Part shown: piece by piece, positions 29,601 to 40,900 of the stretch
Position numbering within the stretch: position 1 is the stretch's first letter
Layout: each line of letters opens with the position of its first letter
Assembly: GCA_027972325.1 (NCBI GenBank)
Contig: JAPMOS010000061.1
Location: 31,001-95,000, forward strand
Origin: Paratrimastix pyriformis
Lineage: Eukaryota > Preaxostyla > Paratrimastigidae
Direction: 5' to 3'
DNA: 64,000 nucleotides
The notes under the pieces: generated by a model
Database searches by the model: none
What the model saw: the letters and a program-made list of their open reading frames with translations, nothing else
What the model was told of the DNA's origin: nothing
Made by a program: the position numbers and the translations under genes

Positions 29601-32401
29601 TTGGGGTGAATGGGGGTGAATGGGGGTGGTTGGGGTGAATTGGGGTGAATTGGGGTGAATGGGGGTGGTGGGGTGAATGGGGGTGGTGGGGGTGAATGGG
29701 GTGAATGGGGGAATGGGGGTGAATGGGGGTGAATGGGGGTGAATGGGGGTGAATGGGGGTGAAATGTGGGGGTGAATTGGGGTGAATGGGGTGGTGGGGT
29801 TGGGGGTGAATGGGGGTGAATTGGGGGTGGTGGGGGTGAATGGGGGTGAATGGGGTGAATTGGGGTGAATGGGGGTGAATGGGGGTGAATGGGGGTGGTG
29901 GGGGTGAATGGGGGTGGTGGGGGTGAATTGGGGTGGTGGGGGTGGTGGGGTGAATGGGGGTGAATTGGGGTGGTGGGGTGAATGGGGGTGAATTGGGGGT
30001 GAATTGGGGTGGTGGGGGTGAATTGGGGTGAATTGGGGTGGTGGGGTGAATTGGGGGTGAATTGGGGGTGGTGGGGTGGTGGGGGTGGGGGTGGTGGGGG
30101 TGAATTGGGGGGTGAATTGGGGGTGGGGTGAATTGGGGTGAATTGGGGTGGTGGGGTGAATTGGGGGTGATGGGGTGAATTGGGGTGAATTGGGGTGGTG
30201 GGGTGAATTGGGGTGAATTGGGGTGAATTGGGGTGGTGGGGTGAATTGGGGGTGGGGGGTGGTGGGGGTGGTGCGGGGTGATGTGGGGTGATGTTGGGTG
30301 AGGGTGATGTTAGGTGATGTTAGGTGATGTTAGGTGATGTGGGGTTGCTGTGGAGTGATGTGGAAGTGATGTGGAGTGATTTGGGGTGATTTGGGGTGAT
30401 TTGGGCGGAAGGGGGGGGGGGGGGGGGGGGGGGGGACAGGCGGGCAGAAAGGTGCAAAAAAAGGCGAGGTGCGCGATGAAAACTGTCATACGGAGGAGGT
30501 TCGGATCAACAGACTGTTCAGCATCTTGATGGAGGGCGGCCGTTTGAAGTGCTTCAGGTAGATGGAGTACGCGGAGAGAGGAAGCACGGGGCTGCGAGCG
30601 AGAAAACAAGGTGATGACGAGGGCGGTATGTGAGCACGTCGGAGAGCTGAGTCAGGCGAGGAGACACGCGGGCGCACAGGTTTTGAACAAAAAAAACGGA
30701 GAAGTCGTCGGCGACGGACAGGACTGCATCCTTGTGGGCGGCCGGGTTGCCCAGGTTGGGGTTGACCCAATAGGGCTTCTCCGGCTCGTCGCCAGCTTCT
30801 CCAGTTTGGGTGCCGGCAGTGCTCCCCGGGCCCGGGGCCGGGGCCGGGGTTGTCCGGGAAGCGCATGTGGCAGAGAGGCCATGAGGGTGGGACGGGGACG
30901 CGGATGGAGAATCGAAGCGCTTGGGGCTTCGCTCAGGCGAGTAGCCCCTGAGAAGGAAATGAAAGAGGAAGACGTCGAGAGTGATCGGCAAGGTGACTGT
31001 CTGTGCCTGTGTGCCTGTGTGTGTGGAGAAAAGGGACTGATTGTGCCTGTGTGCCTGTGTGCCTGTGTGCCTGTGTGCCTGTGTGCCTGTGTCTGTGGCT
31101 GTGCGTGTGTGTGTGTGTGTGTGTGTGGGGGCAGATGGGAATGGAGGCGGCGCCGTCACCGACCGGGCGAGGTAATAAGGTTCCGCGGAGACAGCTCGTC
31201 TGTGCGCAGGGGTCCTCGCAGGTGACTGGAGGAGATCGCGGCCATGCTGGGTGCAGGATTCCCTCAAGCCGGTCTCGCGGGAATTCGGGGCACTGGGCCG
31301 CCCGACCCGACGATCAGCGGTGCCATCTTTGGCCTCGTCCTCGCACTCTGCGAGCTCAGGGGGCCCCCCGAGCGGCGTCGGTGCATTGGAGTAACGTCTT
31401 CGATGCTGCTGTGGGATCTCGGCTCCGGTGCCGCCAAGGTCCGAGTCGATCGAGGGGGCAGAGGAAAGGGCAATCGAGGGTTGGCGCCGGTGGCGAAATT
31501 GGGGAAGGGGTATCTGTGAGTCCCCGGTATCGCTGCCTCCCTCGTCCCGGGGGGGTGGGCTGGTGAGCGATTGAGCGACGACGGATGTGATGGACATTTG
31601 GCGCCTGTGGCGCGGGATGGGCTCGGAAGGGTCGTGGCCGAACGAGTCATCAACTCGGGACGGACGGCGGCTCAGGTAGGGCGGTTGGTGGGGGTGGTGG
31701 GAGGGTTGAGTAGAGAGACTCCGCATAGACGGAAGTCCGCGAGTGATGTGTGGGGGTTTTGGTGCCACCGGAATACCGTGTCACAAAATGGACATGAGCA
31801 AAGGGGTCTTCGTCTGTTCGAGTGGGAGGGGGGGGGGGGGGTAGGAGGAATGGTGAATGGGAATGAGAGACGGCAGGCGGGCGGACCAGGGGAGTTGATG
31901 TGTGCAATGACAGATTCGGGTGTTCTTTCCGATTTAGGAGCAGCAATTTTTCTCCTAAAAAGAACTGCAGATCAAGGGGCGGAAGAGAATAAATCGGAAC
32001 TTGATGCGATGCATCGGACGCGGTGCCGGTTGATAGCACAAAGGTGCCGGAGGCGCAATCCTGGCCAATCATAGAATAAATATCAAATAACGGGAGGACA
32101 AACCCGAATCCTATTTGTGAAGAACTCGGGGTTTGAGATAGAACGCCGCCGGAAGTTGATGGGGGAGGGGGCGATTTGACGGGAGGGGCATCTAGAATCG
32201 GAGGCTAACCGACGAAATCAGACAAGAAAAATACAAACTCTGTTTCCCCTCGTCCGGGGAGGGGGATGCCTCGTTTATTGCGGGCTGGATTAATGTTGTG
32301 TCCATCTGATCGCGTGCGACTTGAATCAGATGTTTTCCTCCTTTAACGCGAAGTAGACGGGCAGCCGAAGTGCGGAGATAGGTATCCCACTCCTCTTTCA
32401 T
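26624..32401 (-). CDS. IQ-motif coiled-coil protein with Ser/Pro-rich arms
   Basis: Unrecognised protein. I start it at ATG 32401, which opens MKEEWDTYLRTSAARLLRVK and splices in phase through GTTTG and GTCCG introns to RKIAAPKSERTPESVIAH and DEDPFAHVHFVTRY; ATG 32014 is an alternative. The N-terminal arm has four RRxS sites (RHRRQMS, RHRRQPS, QHRRRYS, AHRRAVS). The core reads SIYLKHFKRPPSIKMLNS, then after a 1.1-kb repeat intron DPIRLLATIASAQSK, DDYFLAVEREKAAHLDVVLK, YEEEKERLTADAVRAERERV and the IQ motif AATVIQKAWRR, which should bind calmodulin or an EF-hand light chain. The C-terminal arm is about 400 residues, Pro/Ser/Thr-rich, ending at 26624. The coiled coil plus IQ layout is common in ciliary proteins, but I assign no role. 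Confidence 0.7.
29437..30400. repeat. about 1 kb (GGGGTGAATT)n-type minisatellite in an intron
   Basis: Irregular tandem array of GGGGTGAATTGGGGG, GGTGGTGGGG and GGGGTGAATGGGGG units, drifting into GTTAGGTGAT and TTGGGGTGAT at its far end. It fills the long intron of the minus-strand IQ gene between KMLNS and DPIRLL. The acceptor CCCCAG sits at its lower edge, and a G25 run (30411-30435) sits at its upper edge. Confidence 0.85.
31002..31125. repeat. (TGTGCC)n and (TG)n tracts in an intron
   Basis: Copies of CTGTGTGC followed by a TG dinucleotide run, within an intron of the IQ-motif gene between EPYYLAR and GYSPERSPK. This is the source of spurious His-Thr and Cys-Val ORFs. Confidence 0.8.
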
Positions 32402-32472
32402 CGTCAAAACATTTGAGAAAACGGTTCCGGCCGAGAGTTTAGTGGTCTCTGTTGGAAAGACTAAGACGCCGG
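32402..32472. promoter_or_regulatory. 71-bp divergent promoter, IQ gene / MPP alpha
   Basis: Spacer between outward-facing start codons, if ATG 32401 is correct. Contains GGTTCCGGCC. If the IQ gene instead starts at 32014, the spacer is 458 bp. Confidence 0.45.
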
Positions 32473-34631
32473 ATGCAGCCCACGATCTCCTGCCTCTCCA
32501 ACGGGATTCGGGTTGTTTCGCTCCACGACAAAAACTATGTGAACGACGTTCGTTCGATTGGCATCTATTTTGACGTACCCCAGAGCAACCCTGACTCTCT
32601 GGCCCCATGTCATGTTCTGAATCAAGCTCTCTCGCAGGTTCGCTGCCTGATGCTGGCCACACTCCCTGCTTCCTCTAGGGATCGTCTCATTTGGGAGCTT
32701 TCCCAGGGACACTTTCTGGTTTGTGGAAGGGGAACGATTCTTTCCCGATTCCTCCTCACTTCATTCCTAGTGCAATATTCGCGGGATTTGATCTCATATC
32801 GGGCCACCTTTCCCCGAGAGGAAAAGCCGGATCATGCCCTCCAATTGATGGCCAACCTTTGGCGTCGCGCGTCCTCCCTGACCAAGTCGGACACCGACGC
32901 GGCGGCCCCCTTTGTCTCCTCCCGCATTGAAGCTCTTCGTTCCGACCCGCAGGTCATTGTTGTGCTCTGACCCAATTTGAGACCCATTTCCACTCAGGAG
33001 GTGCTCAACGATCTGGTGCATATGCGCATGTTCGAGGGGACGGCCCTGGGCCTGCCACTGCTCCACACCCGGTTGGAGGCTGGCCGATGCGCCGAGTTGG
33101 TTCCCCGCGACCTCGATGCCCTCTTGGCAACCCCGCTGGCAGGCCAGGACCGAAAGTGGCACGCTCCGCCTCTCAAGCAGCTGTCCAATTTCGGTCTGAT
33201 CCTGGTCGCCCGTTCGTATCTCCGGACCATCGAATTCTGCAGTCTCGAGCACCCACTGTCCCACGCGCTGCGTTGTCGTCGCCAGCGGGATCCCGCACGA
33301 CTCCCTCCTGCAAGCGACGAAACGCCACCTCACCTTTGCGACCGAGCGGATCCCATCAGGCTCCTCCGGTGATCGACCATGTGAGAAGGTCGCCTCGGCC
33401 TCCGGTCCACTCCCTTCTCACATGGTTTCTTCCAGCCCGGCAAATTCGGGGCTATTCATGGTCATTATATCAGTATGCCTCCAGACTGTTTCCTTGACGT
33501 GGACATCTGCTACCCGACCAAAGGTCCGAGTTCCTCCGTCGTTCCTCCCGTCTGCGGGCACCGGGACAGCTCGCAAAACGGGAAGCAGGTCACGACGCAT
33601 TCACACGCGCCCATCTGCACGCACTTCTGCCACGCGCACACACCTCCCACGCACACTCTAGGCCTGGCCGACCCGCACCTGGTTCCGCTGCTCCTTGCCG
33701 AAGATGCCATCGGCAAGGCCTCCGCCTTTTCGGCCGGGGGGCCGGGGAAAGGGGTTCTCACCCGCGCCAACATGCGTTCGATGGGGATGCCCGGGGTGAT
33801 GCGGGTCTGTTCTCTGACCAGCTGGGCATGGGGGGGAGGGGGGGGGGGGGGGGGGGCATGTTCCCACAACTGTGACAGCAGCGTCGGCGGTCAGGGACAC
33901 ACTCGAAATTTTCTGTTCCCCTTGTCTCCTCCAAGGCTCGCGCCCACATGACGACCTATGGGAAGCAAGGGTTTTTCGGCATCCACGTTGGAGGTGACCC
34001 GGCGGCTGCGCGGGTGTTCGCCAGGTCAGTGTGCTCTTGTTCGTGACTCTGATGTCATTGGCGGGGCATTACGGGCAGTGTCTCGGCGGCCGAATTCATG
34101 TCAGGCGCCCTTGAGGGCTTCAGTGACATCGAAATCCGTCGGGCCAAGAGCCGCCTCAAGGCTTCCTTTTCCCTGTCTGTTCTCAAGGCGTGTCGGCCCC
34201 TGACGTTTTTGGCTTTTCGTGTCCCAAGGGCCCACGAGCAACAGCCCTACCGAATGGAAGATGCAGCACGGCAGGTGTTCGCTCGCAATCTTCGCGGATC
34301 TGGGATGGAGACACCAAAAGGCGCCTCAGGTTCTTCTGGCTTTCTGACCGTCCGAGGACTCGCGGATCTGATCGACCGCTGCCCCACGCAGAGCGTTGGT
34401 CAGGCCATGAAGGAGCTGACTTGCCGATGCCGGCCGATAGTCGCCTGGTCCCATCCAGAAAGTGCATTCCGCTTCCCCGAGAAAGGCACATCAACGCCTG
34501 CTCCTCAGTTCATCGTTCCAATTTCGGCGGATGGTCGGACTCTCACAAAGGCTCTCCCGACATTTGCGAGTATCGACCGAGCCCTCGGAATGATCGGTGC
34601 CATCTCGAAGGGCCAACCTCAATCTAAATGA
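32473..34631 (+). CDS. PMPCA: mitochondrial processing peptidase alpha subunit-like (M16B)
   Basis: Non-catalytic, substrate-recognition subunit of the peptidase that removes targeting presequences in mitochondria or related organelles. MQPTISCLSNGIRVVSL starts right at the family's mature N-terminus, with no presequence. The HxxEH zinc site of the beta subunit is absent, as expected for alpha. Supporting segments are YSRDLISYRATFPREE, EVLNDLVHMRMFEGTALG, VVVASGIPHDSLLQATKRHL, and the hallmark glycine-rich loop SAGGPGKGVLTR. YGKQGFFGIHVGGDP and LEGFSDIEIRRAKSRLKASF follow. Introns start GTTCG, GTTTG, GTCAT, GTCTG and others. One intron after the glycine-rich loop holds a G19 run, one of only two found on the coding strand. 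The last 60 residues are poorly conserved and the final intron is uncertain. Confidence 0.85.
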
Positions 34632-34902
34632 AATTACTTGTTGCCATTTTTTCGGCGCCTCTCTCCTCCTTCGAGCGCTCGTGTTTTCAAATCTTTAATG
34701 AGGTCGGCAGGCCCCTCGGTGGCTCCCCCTCTGGATGCCTGAAGTGGAAACTCGCCTAAACGCGAAACTTCGAACGAGAGCTGTGTTTCACAGCCTTGCA
34801 AAACGTCTATACAACTTGGGAATTCCCAGGAGGTCCCCTCCTTCCTCGCAGAAGTCCGGCCCCTCCTGTTGTTATTTTCCCTCAACTGTTTTGTGTAGTT
34901 GC
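34632..34902. other. intergenic spacer
   Basis: Between MPP alpha and the giant plus-strand gene. Short open frames on both strands have no family resemblance. No gene called. Confidence 0.5.
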
Positions 34903-37900
34903 ATGTTCAACAACAACCCATCACAATTGGGCAAGGTTTGGATACTATTTGTGTTTTTAGGTCCCCGAACTTTTTTTGGCGCAGCAACGATACCAGCTTA
35001 TTCGACGATCTCACCTGATCTCCGAAAGGTGAGTCCGACAAATGAGGCTGCGATGACAAACTTGTTTAGTAAATTTAAGGTCGTTTGTACATTCTTGCCT
35101 TATTTCTCACTCACAAATTGAATCAGCTTCACATTCTCCCGACGCTCCCGCTTGATTTAACGACTGGAACAGTCCGATTTTCTCCGCATCTTTGCTGACC
35201 GTCCTTCTTTTTATTCTCACAGGCGATTTTTTGTCTCGCACGTGACTTTCAGGTTCGTCTCATCATTTCACCCCGGCCGAATCATGTTCTTTTTGGCAGA
35301 TTTCTGAGGGCCATAGCACTTTGGGTGTTACAGTTGTGAGCCTTCCCCTCCACGACGAAACCTCACGTCCGCAGGAATTCATTTTGCCCCCTTTCTTTTG
35401 GCTCAGTTTCGCAACTCTTAGCCATCATGGCCAAGCAACTCGCCGCCTTGTATCATGTCTGTTCTCGAGCTCGTTGTTCCTTTATCGGTTGATTATTCCG
35501 TGGGGTTAGAATGACTTTTCTCAGAGCAAATTCGGGAAAGTCCTCACGGTCACGATCCACCCGGGGCCTGTGCACCCGCTGGTGTCGAGTCTGATTTCCC
35601 ACCGCGGCGAGATCGCCACCAATATGATCGGCACGGTTCCGAGAAGCCTTCGCCTGGAATCACCCGTGCAACCCACCACCGTCACCGTCGAACTGCCTGG
35701 TGGGCTGACTCCCCTCAGTCCTCCTGCTCTCGTGGCCCTGAACACCCATGACTCCATCGGCAGCCCCGCGACGGCCGAGATTGCCCAGGTGCCGACGCCA
35801 CAAGTGCGCTCCCCGGCCACCCCCAACGCCACCCTGGAGATGCCCGCAAACCCGGTCGCCCCCCAGCTCAAAGCGCTGCCCGACCCTGAGCTCATCCAGG
35901 CCCTGAGCGGCGAGACCCTGACCTCCGCCCAGCCCCTGCTCGCGGCCGATCCGCCCCCCATGCTGCACACCGAGCCACCCAAGGTCACCCAGGCCATGCT
36001 CGCCCGGATGCGGACCTCGGCGACGGGCAGTTTGCCCCTCCGGACCGCCGACGCCCTGGCCGCCATCCAGCAGACCTCCGTGGGTTCGTCCACCCTGCGT
36101 CGGCTTCAGGCGGCTGTTCCGCACCCCGATGTCACTCGCCCCGAGCCCGAATCCGAGCCCCCGGCCGAGGCGGAGGTCCCCGTCAGCGGCATCGCGGCCC
36201 AGACCTCGCAGACCATCACCCTGGCCGACACCCCGGCCGTGATCACCGGCGATGGCGACCCCGTTGCCGCGTGGGCTTCCAACCACCTGCTGCCCGCCAG
36301 CCTGCCCCCGTGGGCCTCGGACCAGCCACTCTCGGGCAAGCCCCAGGAGATCGCCATCCGGGATGAACTCAGCGGGATGGACAGCGAGTCCAAGGCGCCC
36401 CGCATCGGGGACTCCGACCCGGGCACCAGCACCTGTGCCGAGTTCTCCGAGGCCCCCAGCGAGGCCGACGACGATGCCGACCTGTCCTCGGGCGAGGAGG
36501 AGGAGCGCCAACGGAAGGCCATGGCCGACCTGGACGACTGCAGCCCCGGAACCAGCGGCTCGCTGGACGGGGTGCCTTCCCTGCCCCCCGTCGATGTGGA
36601 TGGCCGCGGCCCGGCTGCCGAGGAGCCCCACCGGCCGACTGCCGCCGCGAACAAGACCGCCCCCACCAAGCCCCTGCCGCCCCTGCCCCCCTGCAAGCGT
36701 GCCGAGGAGCCCAGCGGGAAGGACCGCCACGACCCGCACCGCTCGTCCGCCTTCGCGGGGGCCACCTCGGGCTGCAAGACCCCCGAGCCGTCCCCCGATG
36801 CCCCCGCGCAACCACATCCCGCTCTGGCGCCTCCCGCACAGCAACCAGCGCCATTGCCGCCGCCTGATCGTTCGGTCCCTGCGCAGCCCAGTGAACCGGC
36901 ACCAGCAGAACCTGCCCCAACACGGCCAAGTTCCGAGCCGACGCAGCAGCCACCCGCCGCCTCGTCGCTGCCCACCCCGGATCCGAAGCCGTCCACCCCG
37001 GATCCGAAGCCGTCCGAAGCTCTGGCTCCAGCAAGCCAGACGACCCCCGGGGACCCGGCCCCGCAGGCACATGCTCCCGAGGTGGCAACATCCCCGGTCT
37101 CACAGCAGGCACCCGCGCCCGGCACGGCGCAGCCCAACAGCGCCGCAGGACCCGCCGTGCTGGAGAGCGGAAAAGCGGCTCCCGAACCCGCTGCCCCAAT
37201 CGATGTCTGTATGGTCGCCCCGCCCTTTCGCCCCTCATCACTTTTTTTTTTTGGACGAGCAGAACCCCGCCCCACCAGCCCCCGCTGCGTCCCAGCGCCC
37301 TGCCTCGGGTGGCGTCGCTGCTGCTGCTGCTGCGCCGGCGCCGGCGCCGGCCGCGGCGGCGGACCGGCCCAAGTCCACCTTCGGCCGCGTGGTCGACCCT
37401 CCCCTGCGCCCAGCAACCACCGTGTGCGCCTCCGTTGCCGTTGCGATCGCCCTCAGCGGGGTGCCCGCGGGGGTCCAGAGCATCACCGTCAACACAGGCG
37501 GGCCCGCCGCCCCCCCAGCCGCGGCCTCCACGGCCCCCGGTGGTCCCGAGCCCAAGGCCCCTGCTCGGGGCGGGATCTCGCTGACGATTCCGAGCCGGCA
37601 CCATCCCAGCGCCTCGGCCGTGGCCTTTGCGGCCACCTCGTGCTTCCCGCCCCCGATTCCCGGGCCCCCGGAACTCAACCCGCCCCGGGCCCCGTCGGCC
37701 CCTGCGCTGGTGACCCATCTGCCCCTGCGCGCGCACAGCCCTCCCCCCAGCTCGGCCCGCCAGCCGCCTCCCAACCCGCTCCGCCAGTCGATGCCGGCCG
37801 ACGGGCGCAAGTTGTTGACCCGCTCGATGCTGCGCAGCCAATCCGTCCGCCAGAGCGGCTCCATCCCCGTCCAGCCGAAACCGGAGGACTTCCCCGAGCG

Positions 37901-40900
37901 GGTGCCCTCCCCAACGCTCGCCCCACTGGTGGCCAGCCCCGAGCTCTCCTCCCCCGACCGGCCCTCGTACGGGCCCACCCCCGAGCTCATCCATCTGCGC
38001 TGTCTGCACAACATGCAGCGGGACGCCCTGGTCACCCTCGAGGACCGCGTGGGCCGGGGCCCGGTTGCCGCCGCCGCCATCGCCAGTGCCCTGCGGCCCA
38101 CCCGGCCCTACGCGACGGACGCTGCCCCGTCGGCCCTGTTCCCCCGGCCGGCAGGCGAGGCTCCCACTGGGACGGCCACCGACAGCCCCCCAGCGAGCCC
38201 CAGCGAGCAGGCCCCCCGCCGGGTGCTGCGCGCGAACCACCTGGCGGAGGACGACGACGACACACTGACTCCGCTCCGGGCGCCCACGCAGCCCCTTCCC
38301 GCCCCCAGCGCCGTGCCCCGCCCGCTGGACGAGAAGGCCGCAGGCAACGCGCGCAACCAGAACTTGCTGCTGTGCCTGCCCATCTACAGCGAATTGCTCA
38401 CGGAGCCGCTCTACGAGGCCGTCTCGGAGCATCTCCGGCCCCAGCTGATCGGCCTGCTGGCCCCCGTCTGCCCGCCCGAGGTGGTGCCCATCGAACTTGC
38501 GGCCGTCTGGTCGGACCTGCTGGTGGTCCTCATCCGGCCGGCCGAGGCGCGCCTCACCGAGACCCGCCTGCGCCACTTCGCCCGCACGGCGGCCCGGCTG
38601 CTCGACCATCTGCTGACCGGGGTGGTGGCCCGGCCCCTGGCCCTGCTCGCCATGTGGACCATCGTCCAGATCGTCCGCACCATGCTGCGGCCCGACGCGG
38701 CCCCCGGCGTCGCCGCCTCGGGTTCGCTGTCGCCCAGTGCCCAGCTGGCCCGGGGCACGATCGCACTGGGCGGGCGCGGCCCCGCTGCCACCCCCAAGGG
38801 CGTGCCCCCGGCCCCGGTGATGATGACGCCCCCGCGGTCCCGCAGCCCCCTTCGCAAGGACACCGACACCCCCTTGGCCACGCCGCCCTGCAGCCCGGCC
38901 GTGAGCCACATCCCGGCCACCCCGTGCTCGCCCGAGAACCGGCCCTTGGTGCGGCTGGCCCCTGCCCCCCCGGCCAACGCCCTGAAGCAGAAGCAGCCAC
39001 AGGCCCCCGGCATGCCGCCCCGCCGGCCCGTCGCGGCCTGCACCCAGACCGCCACTGGGGCCGCAGCCCGGGGAGGCCTGGCGGGCGTGCCCTTCTCCCG
39101 CCGGGTGGAAATCTTGGCCGAGAGCATGACCGTGGTCTCCCTGGTGGACGTGTTGATCGCCCTCTACCGGGCCCTGTTCCTCGAGGGCCTCGAGGCGGGC
39201 ACCGCCGGGCCGACCCCGATGCCCATGCCCGTGCCTGACATGCCCCTGGTGCACAACCTGACCCTGCTCCGGCTCCTCAACGCCACCCGGGGCCCCGCGG
39301 GCGCCGGCCTGCCGAAGCTCTTCGGCCCGGTGGATCCGTTCACCATCACCGTCTTCGGCCCGCCGGCCCCGGCCCCGACTGCCGCCGCCCCCCCGTGCCG
39401 CGACGCCCCCAAGAGCGTCCCCGTGGCCACCAGCGGCCCATTTTTCGCGGCGCCCGGCCCCGTCCCTGGACCTGCCGCCGCCGCTCAGCCCGCCAACATG
39501 CCCCCCGCCAGCCAGCACCCCACGTTGGTCCAGCAGTTCACCCGGCTGGCCGGCGCCGCCCCGGCCGCCATCAGCACCCGCCATGCTGCCTCGGCGGCTG
39601 CCCACACCACCCCGGCGGCCGAGGCCGAGGAGACCTCCGCCGGCTGCTTCGGTTTCTTCGGCCCCTTCCGCCGCCGGCGCCCGTCCGTCCCCGCCACGCC
39701 CGCCTCCCCGGCCGCCGCCCCGCTGGTCGGATTGCGGCAGCTGCCGCCTGCCCCGACCACCGTCGAGCTGCTCTCGATGGCCGCCCCCCGGCCGCCCCCA
39801 TCCCCCAGCGAGCCGCTGTACTCGGTCCAGTCCCGGCCGCTGGTCCCCCTGGGCGCCGCCGCCCGGGAGATGCAGCCCATCCGGCAGCCGCCCCGCGGCC
39901 CGGCCGCTCCCCGGTTCATCTTCGCCAACCGGGCCTTCTCGGAGATGGTCCGTCGCCCAGCTCCCGTCCCTTTTTGGGGTGTGTGCGGGGGCATAGTGGC
40001 TCTTCCCCAGACCTCATCACACCATCCGCATTCCCATCCACCCCAACAGCTGATGGAGCTGGTCGCGGATACGCTGTCCCGCTTCGTGGCCCCGGTTTCC
40101 TCCTCCCTGACGGGCGACCACCCCTCACGGTCTGTCTGATGTTGATGACGATGATTGCGTTTGGCGTTGGGGCACACTGCCGACAGACCAGCCCGCTGAT
40201 CTGTGCTGCCCCTCCTGAGGCACCCTCTCATCACATTCTCCGCCACTCGCCCGCCCGCCCGCCCGCCCGCCCGCCCGCTCTAGGATCCACTTCGCCCGGC
40301 GCTGCCTGCTCTACCCCGTGTTGGCCATCTACGCCCACCTGCTCAGCGCCGCCCGGTACGGGACCTGCAGGCCGGCCCTCTTCCAGATCGCCCGCCGGCT
40401 GAGCCTCGTGGCCACCCGCTGCATGGCTAGGTCTGCCCCACTCACCCCCCTCCCGGACCCATCGTCACCATCACCCTCTGCGGCCTTCTCCCCGCAGCTC
40501 GCAAGTTCAGGCCCAGCTGTTCAGCGAGCTGACCGGCCCGCACGCCTCGGCCGCCCCGCCGGCCAGTCCGCTGCCCACCGGCCGCCCGGCCCCGATGCCG
40601 GACCCCTCCCGGCCCGCCTCGGCCGCCCAGCACTGGGCCCGGGCCACCGAGGCCACCCGGCAGGCCCTGCTGCAGCTGCTGGTGGACAGCTTCGAGTGTG
40701 AGAACGCCGAGACCAACCTGACGGGCCTCCGCCTCATGCGGGCCATGTCCCGGCCGCTCCACAGCCGGTACACGAGCTCGACCGTCCTGCAGGCCATGCT
40801 CCGGGTCTGCGGGTGGGGCGTGGGCGGGCGGCGCGGGGAACGGGAACCCATTACATCGTGCCTTGTGGCGTGGGTGTTGTGCGCGCGGCGTCACTGACTC

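Noticed and set aside
29437-30400. Telomere-like or subtelomeric array
   Set aside because: The GGGGTGAATT units are irregular, not a telomere repeat, and are embedded within a gene with conserved exons on both sides.
36369-39605. Minus-strand ORF of more than 1000 codons, Gly/Arg-rich
   Set aside because: It is the antisense shadow of the GC-rich Pro/Ala exons of the plus-strand giant gene; high GC removes stop codons from all frames.
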